5,252 bases of DNA from Candidatus Poribacteria bacterium. GTDB lineage: Bacteria; Poribacteria; DTPJ01; WJIO01. How positions within the stretch are numbered: the stretch's first letter is position 1; each line of letters opens with the position of its first letter. The DNA is taken from assembly GCA_014730235.1 (NCBI GenBank), contig WJIO01000106.1, forward strand, positions 1-5,252, in the 5' to 3' direction. The notes under the pieces were generated by a model, which searched no databases, was not told the origin of the DNA, and saw only the letters and a program-made list of their open reading frames with translations. Positions 4,711-5,252 of this stretch are shown one piece after another. Both the position numbers and the translations under genes were made by a program.

Positions 4711-5115
4711 ATGGACTACTTAAAAGACTATTCCATGCTTACAAACGGAATGCCGGAAAAGAGCAAAAAAATACTCTTTGAGGTAATCTCCGACAGGATC
4801 TATTTTCTAAAGAAAAATATTGGCGAGATTAATTCTCAATTAGACGAAAGGCAGAAGCTCAAGGATGAGCTAAAGTCTAACATTGATTATGATATGTGCA
4901 GGATACAGACCGAGATATACAAGCTGGACATTATGCCCGATATGCTCAAGCGCACTACTCTTGAAAGCAGGATAATGGATTTGTGCAAAGAAAAGCGGGA
5001 CAAGGAATTATCATTCTGGCAGGATAAGATTGAGCTAAAAAAAGAGTTGAGAAAAATTGAAAAAGAGCTAAGAACAGCAATGCTTGATCTGTGGATAATT
5101 CGGTTTCTATCTTAA
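4711..5115 (+). CDS. Hypothetical coiled-coil protein, 134 residues
   Basis: Almost the whole protein is charged helix. Residues about 19-75 (ILFEVISDRIYFLKKN, then INSQLDERQKLKDELK) and about 77-129 (ending KELRKIEKELRTAMLDLW) are two heptad-like helices separated by Pro76. This suggests an antiparallel helical hairpin or a dimeric coiled coil. The only cysteines are at 63 and 92. I see no signal peptide, membrane segment or enzyme motif. It lies 47 bases after the preceding gene with no ribosome site, so it probably has its own weak leaderless promoter. I do not recognise the family. A scaffold or partner role, perhaps with the coiled coil of the glutaminase across the control region, is speculation from context only. 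Confidence 0.75.
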   Translation: MDYLKDYSMLTNGMPEKSKKILFEVISDRIYFLKKNIGEINSQLDERQKLKDELKSNIDYDMCRIQTEIYKLDIMPDMLKRTTLESRIMDLCKEKRDKELSFWQDKIELKKELRKIEKELRTAMLDLWIIRFLS

Positions 5116-5130
5116 CTTGACTTTGTTACA

Positions 5131-5252
5131 TTAGTTTCTACGTTTGGTTTTATGCTTTCGATGCTTTGAACGTCGTGCTGATAATCGTGCTTTATGCTTC
5201 TGTTGAATAATCTTGAGTATCTCATCTGGAGTCATCTCCCGTTTGGGAAGGA
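5131..5252 (-). CDS. C-terminal fragment of a very basic protein, runs off the right edge
   Basis: From the window edge to the TAA at 5131-5133 the minus strand reads LPKREMTPDEILKIIQQKHK followed by a tail of mostly Arg, Lys, His and Ser ending KRRN. Residues TPDEILKIIQQKHKARL look like an amphipathic helix; the tail looks like a nucleic-acid-binding extension. An in-frame ATG at 5233-5235 could start a 34-residue protein, but the frame stays open upstream to the edge and GGGAG lies directly against that ATG, too close for a ribosome site. A longer gene entering from the right is therefore more likely. It converges with the coiled-coil gene, 15 bases apart. I do not recognise the family. Confidence 0.5.
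   Translation of the reverse strand, partial: LPKREMTPDEILKIIQQKHKARLSARRSKHRKHKTKRRN

Overview
The window reads as archaeal DNA, most likely an accessory region, provirus or extrachromosomal element of a euryarchaeon. The evidence is direct. Strong TATA boxes (TTTATAAA) sit about 26 bases ahead of two start codons, so those messages would be nearly leaderless. Operon-internal genes instead carry Shine-Dalgarno sites of the GAGGTGAT type, which also match an archaeal 16S 3' end. I see no bacterial -35/-10 promoters, no rRNA, tRNA, CRISPR array, transposase or integrase. A methanogen-related or Methanoperedens-like host is only a guess from the style of the genes.

Layout. Positions 1-1014 hold small genes of unknown function: an 89-residue minus-strand protein (237-506) with an out-of-frame coding-like tail (118-255), a doubtful plus-strand ORF (563-901), and the end of a two-gene minus-strand unit (820-1475) driven from a TATA box at 1502-1509. 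A 29-codon micro-ORF may lie at 1495-1584.

The centrepiece is a tight minus-strand operon from 4142 down to 1627. Its genes are a 114-residue helical protein, a 397-residue glutamine-synthetase-like amidoligase with a six-CxxC DnaJ-type zinc domain inserted after its first strand, and a 322-residue stand-alone class II glutamine amidotransferase with a C-terminal coiled coil. Gaps are 6 and 2 bases. A glutaminase that frees ammonia beside an ATP-dependent COOH-NH2 ligase suggests a device that makes or breaks an amide bond on a peptide, protein or small molecule. The zinc domain would be the natural reader of the target. The target is unknown.

A shared divergent control region (4143-4246) holds a TATA box usable in both directions, a palindrome between the TATA box and the plus-strand start, and a long hairpin that abuts the Shine-Dalgarno site of the operon's first gene. 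A hairpin of the same design, with a different stem sequence, precedes the 89-residue gene. To the right, two plus-strand genes (4247-4663 and 4711-5115) encode charged, helix-rich proteins of unknown function. The window ends in the C-terminus of a very basic minus-strand protein.
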